Source: Actinomycetota bacterium (GTDB taxonomy: Bacteria; Actinomycetota; Geothermincolia; Geothermincolales; RBG-13-55-18). Taken from it: a stretch of DNA of 64,000 nt. Below the pieces are notes generated by a model. It was given only the letters and a program-made list of their open reading frames with translations. It ran no database searches and was not told the DNA's origin. A program made the position numbers and the translations under genes. Of this stretch, positions 61,326 to 64,000 are shown piece after piece (the stretch's first letter is position 1; every line of letters starts with the position of its first letter). The stretch covers positions 109,347-173,346 of the forward strand of contig JASEFK010000002.1 of NCBI GenBank assembly GCA_030019255.1, written 5' to 3'.

Positions 61326-61982
61326 CTCCACCTCCCTTGCTCTCCGGCTCCTCCGCCGCTCACCGGTACGCCGTTGTCTCCTGCCCGGCCGCCGCGAACC
61401 CGCCTCCCCCGCCGTTCCGCCCTTCCCCGCCCGTGCCGGAAGCCACGAGAGTATCGGGCGCGTCGAGCCTCGGCCTACTATTGAAGAGGACGCGCCCGCG
61501 GACGTCGCGGAGGCCGTCGCGGCCGCCGTCCGCCTACCGTCTACAATGAATGATGCCCACTTCACACCATTATTATCCACGCCGCGGAAGGAAGGCCACC
61601 CGTTCCGCGGAGGAAGGACGCGAGGCGGATTCCCGGGGGCCCGCATAACCCGAGACCGCCGGGAACGAACACCATGATGGGGGCATGAAAAGACATGGAC
61701 CGGCGTTCCGGGCCCCCGCATCGGAAGCGACGCGGCGCGACCTTTGCTACCAAATAATGGTAATTTGGGCGCCGGCGGTTCCGGGCGGGATTTTCTCCGG
61801 TGCGCAAGGCGTTCTCGTTCCGGGACGGCCCGGCGCAAGCCACGCGGGAGACCGGCGACCGGGCGCGGACCGTTCCTCCGGGTGAAGGAGAAGGCTCGAG
61901 CCGCAGCGCGTGAGAAAGAGGTGATTCGCGATTCCCGGGATGACGCCGCTCTGGCAGGCGGTGGAAAAACCGGAAGGTGAGG
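61326..61982. other. upstream region of the 2-hydroxyacid dehydrogenase operon
   Basis: This 657-base gap has two AT-rich sites: CACCATTATTATCCAC (61565-61580) and TACCAAATAATGGTAATTTGG (61748-61768, TACCA/TGGTA arms), in otherwise very GC-rich DNA. They resemble the sites upstream of folE, hpt and folB. I see no supported gene; predicted frames are arginine- and proline-rich chance frames. Confidence 0.45.
61748..61768. promoter_or_regulatory. TACCA-N5-TGGTA palindrome
   Basis: TACCAAATAATGGTAATTTGG contains perfect five-base inverted arms with a five-base centre, the everted order of the folB site at 45638. It lies about 420 bases upstream of the hydroxyacid dehydrogenase start and 340 bases from the response regulator stop. 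Confidence 0.35.
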
Positions 61983-62411
61983 TCAGACGATGTCCTTGTA
62001 GCGCTCTATCTCCTCGTTGCGCAGGGCGAGCCTCTCCTCGGGGGTGGCCTCCAGGACCTTGCGCAGGGCGTCGGCCAGGATCACCGGGTTGAAGGGCTTG
62101 ACGATGTAACCATCGGCGCCCATCCGCCAGCCCCGGGCTATGTCCTCCTCCTGGACCTTGGCGGTGAGCACCACCACGGGAAGGTCCCGCAACCGCTCAT
62201 CCTCCCGGACCAGCTTGAGGATCTCCCAGCCGTCCATCTGGGGCATCATGATGTCCAGGACCAGCAGGTCGGGCCGGTTCTCGCGCATCATGCGCATGGC
62301 CGTCTTCCCATCCCAGGCCTCCTCAACCTCGAAGTTCTCCAGCTCCAGGTTGATGCGCACCAGGCGGGTCACCATGGGATCGTCGTCCACCACCAGGACC
62401 CGGTAGGCCAT
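61983..62411 (-). CDS. single-domain response regulator (receiver only)
   Basis: The 142-residue product is a receiver domain: YRVLVVDDDPMVTRLVRINL with D10-D11, phospho-acceptor D53 in LLVLDIMMPQMDGWEILKLV, and K105 in YIVKPFNP. No DNA-binding domain follows; the last 20 residues are a charged helix. It may act in a phosphorelay or by protein contact. ATG 62411 is preferred to a GTG two codons earlier, as GGAGG is then six bases away. No kinase is adjacent. Confidence 0.93.
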   Translation of the reverse strand: MAYRVLVVDDDPMVTRLVRINLELENFEVEEAWDGKTAMRMMRENRPDLLVLDIMMPQMDGWEILKLVREDERLRDLPVVVLTAKVQEEDIARGWRMGADGYIVKPFNPVILADALRKVLEATPEERLALRNEEIERYKDIV

Positions 62412-62448
62412 TTCCACCCTCCACGTGTCGTTTTACCCCCGATGCCTT

Positions 62449-62478
62449 AGTTTAAACTTTAAAGACCGCTCCTGACAA
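62449..62478 (-). promoter_or_regulatory. promoter of the single-domain response regulator
   Basis: On the minus strand TTGTCA (62478-62473), an 18-base spacer and TAAACT (62454-62449) lie about 40 bases upstream of the ATG. The -35 matches 5 of 6 consensus positions, the -10 four. Confidence 0.55.
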
Positions 62479-62883
62479 ACCTCCTACACCGTCTCCAGCG
62501 GGCCATTCGTTCCGGTGACCGAGTGCAGCGCCATGGATGAGGGGTCGAACACCGAAGGATCATCCCCATTGTCCCCTTCTCTTGCCCCTCCGGGACGAAA
62601 ACGCGATCTCTCGGTCCCCTTCATCCCCGAAAGTGCCCCCGGAGACAATAGCTCGCCCAGCAAGGGGTTGACCAAACTGGCTACATAACGCGGGTGCCCG
62701 GCCATTTCTCCGCCCACCCCTTCTATGCTTACTTTTCCAAAAGGAAATGGGTTCCCAACGTACGCTGAACGGGTCGGCACCATTATTCCGCATCGACATC
62801 GCCGATTCTACATCCGCCAACGAAATTTTTATCGGTCAACCCCCCACCCAACTTCACACCCTTACCCGTGGACCCACCGGTGT

Positions 62884-62889
62884 TATAAA
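62884..62889 (+). promoter_or_regulatory. extended -10 box of the acyl-CoA dehydrogenase
   Basis: TATAAA preceded by TGT (extended -10 pattern) lies 70 bases upstream of the plus-strand ATG. No good -35 is present. Confidence 0.5.
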
Positions 62890-62958
62890 ATCTTCCTGGT
62901 TCGACCGGCCGAAAGGGCGCCTTCAAAAAGCCGGCGCTCCGATTCGAGGGAGGGCAGG

Positions 62959-64000
62959 ATGAGCTACGACATCTTCCAACCTGTTCACGAGGATTTCCGC
63001 CGCAACCTCCGGGAGTTCGTGGAAAACGAGCTCGCACCGCACGCCGACGAATGGGAGGAAGCGGAGGAGTTCCCCCGCTGGGTTTTCACCCGCATGGGAG
63101 AACTTGGTTTTTTGGGCATGTCCTACCCGGAGAAGTACGGCGGGGACGACGACCGCATAGCCGAGGCGGTTTTCCACGAGGAGATAACCCGCTGCGGCTC
63201 GGCGGGGGTGGCCGCCGGGCTGGGCGCCCACATCGGCATCGCCATGCCCCAGATAAACCGCTTCGGCACCGACGAGCAGAAGGAGAAGTACCTGGTGCCC
63301 GGCATAAAGGGAGAGACCATCGGGGCCCTGGGCATCACCGAACCGGAGGCCGGTTCCGACGTGGCCGGCATCCGCACCTACGCCGTGCGCGACGGCTCGG
63401 ACTGGATCATCAATGGTTCCAAGACCTTCATCACCAACGGGGTACGCTGCGACTGGGTGGTGGTGGCGGCCAAGACGGACCGGGACAAGGGTTACGCCGG
63501 CATCTCCCAGTTCATCGTGGACCGCGGCACCCCCGGCTTCGAGACCTCCAGGAAGATAAAGAAGCTGGGCTGGAAGGCCTCCGACACCGGGGAGCTCTCC
63601 TTCATCGACGTCCGCGTGCCTGCCGACGCCCTGCTGGGGGAGGAGAACCGGGGCTTCTACCAGATAATGGCGAATTTCGTCTGGGAGCGCCTGATCATGG
63701 CCCTGGGGGCGGTGGCCGGTGCCCAGCTCCTCTTCGACATCGCCCTGCAGTACGCCAAGGAGAGGCAGGCCTTCGGGAGGCCCATCGGGAAGTTCCAGGC
63801 CATCTCCCACATGCTGGCGGATATGGCCATGGAGATCGAGCTGGGGCGGGCCTTCACCTACCACGTCCTCAAGCTCTACGTGGAGGGCAAGGAGCCGGTC
63901 AGGGAAGTGGCCATGGCCAAGCTCTACACCTGCGACATGGCCTGCCGGGTGGCCGACCGGGCCCTGCAGATCCACGGCGGTTACGGCTACACGGAGGAGT
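62959..64000 (+). CDS. acyl-CoA dehydrogenase (3' end outside window)
   Basis: The first 347 residues of an acyl-CoA dehydrogenase are visible; the gene runs off the right edge. Motifs: GFLGMSYPEKYGGDDDRIAE, ALGITEPEAGSDVAGIRTYA (FAD site), INGSKTFITNGVRCDWVVVA and RQAFGRPIGKFQAISHMLAD, ending in IHGGYGYTEE just before the expected end of the protein. The catalytic glutamate near the C-terminus (GGYGYTEE region) is in view as far as it goes. ATG start with GGGAGGGCAGG. The enzyme introduces a 2,3-double bond into acyl-CoAs. Confidence 0.95.
   Translation, partial: MSYDIFQPVHEDFRRNLREFVENELAPHADEWEEAEEFPRWVFTRMGELGFLGMSYPEKYGGDDDRIAEAVFHEEITRCGSAGVAAGLGAHIGIAMPQINRFGTDEQKEKYLVPGIKGETIGALGITEPEAGSDVAGIRTYAVRDGSDWIINGSKTFITNGVRCDWVVVAAKTDRDKGYAGISQFIVDRGTPGFETSRKIKKLGWKASDTGELSFIDVRVPADALLGEENRGFYQIMANFVWERLIMALGAVAGAQLLFDIALQYAKERQAFGRPIGKFQAISHMLADMAMEIELGRAFTYHVLKLYVEGKEPVREVAMAKLYTCDMACRVADRALQIHGGYGYTEE

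Larger units (their letters stand above)
62412..62958. other. divergent promoter region
   Basis: The 547-base gap separates the minus-strand response regulator from the plus-strand acyl-CoA dehydrogenase, the only divergent pair in the window. It holds a promoter for each side (62449-62478 and 62884-62889). Short frames here, for example 62484-62783 on minus, show no family features. Confidence 0.5.

Noticed and set aside
60342-61838. Very long N-terminal extension of the hydroxyacid dehydrogenase (also seen for pyk, panC, murA, folE and hpt)
   Set aside because: The extra residues are arginine- and proline-rich, and an internal start with a good ribosome site or promoter geometry begins exactly at the family N-terminus.

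Overview
This is a 64 kb stretch of high-GC bacterial chromosome. Almost every gene lies on the minus strand; only the partial acyl-CoA dehydrogenase at the right edge is on plus. The best lineage clue is the gene order tilS-hpt-ftsH-folE-folP-(ppi)-folB-folK-DUF2520-panC-panD-(nadABC)-coaX. It matches the cluster known from Mycobacterium and relatives, apart from the genes in brackets. Together with leaderless-looking promoters and many GTG/TTG starts, this points to Actinobacteriota. The rotary ATPase is V-type rather than the F-type usual in the phylum, so a deep-branching, possibly anaerobic lineage is likely (inference).

Layout from left to right, remembering that transcription runs right to left. 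0.2-6.4 kb: FAD-linked oxidase, pyruvate kinase, an anchored beta-propeller protein and enolase. 6.8-9.0 kb: a SpoIID/LytB-type protein with a tail of about 100-residue WYFAEG modules. 9-11.1 kb: a gene-poor, AT-richer tract with several families of degenerate repeats, a small winged-helix-like gene and the remnant of a LuxR-type regulator. 11.1-14.0 kb: a NarL-type response regulator and its membrane histidine kinase. 14.2-23.1 kb: three tandem paralogues of 966-1001 residues, each one N-terminal membrane anchor followed by about 35 copies of a 23-residue helical repeat. I recognise no family for them, and they are the most unusual content of the window. 23.5-26.4 kb: a secreted subtilisin-family protease with four WYLAEG modules. 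26.7-37.2 kb: murA and a nine-gene V-type ATPase operon in ntpFIKECGABD order. 37.5-53.5 kb: cofactor genes (coaX, nadCBA, panD, panC, folK, folB, folP, folE), a cyclophilin, ftsH, hpt and tilS. 53.5-62.4 kb: a CapA-like protein, a thiolase, an orphan half WYFAEG module, a five-gene operon (2-hydroxyacid dehydrogenase, TPP enzyme, YjbQ, SAM hydrolase family, DUF6485) and a single-domain response regulator. 63-64 kb: acyl-CoA dehydrogenase.

Functionally, the right half is housekeeping: NAD, CoA and folate precursors, ATP synthesis or ion pumping, tRNA modification and membrane proteolysis. The 6.8-26.4 kb block looks like a cell-envelope module: anchored solenoid proteins, a secreted protease, a SpoIID-type protein and a two-component system, with murA next to it. 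Their joint function is inference from proximity and shared modules; nothing in the sequence names a substrate or assembled structure.
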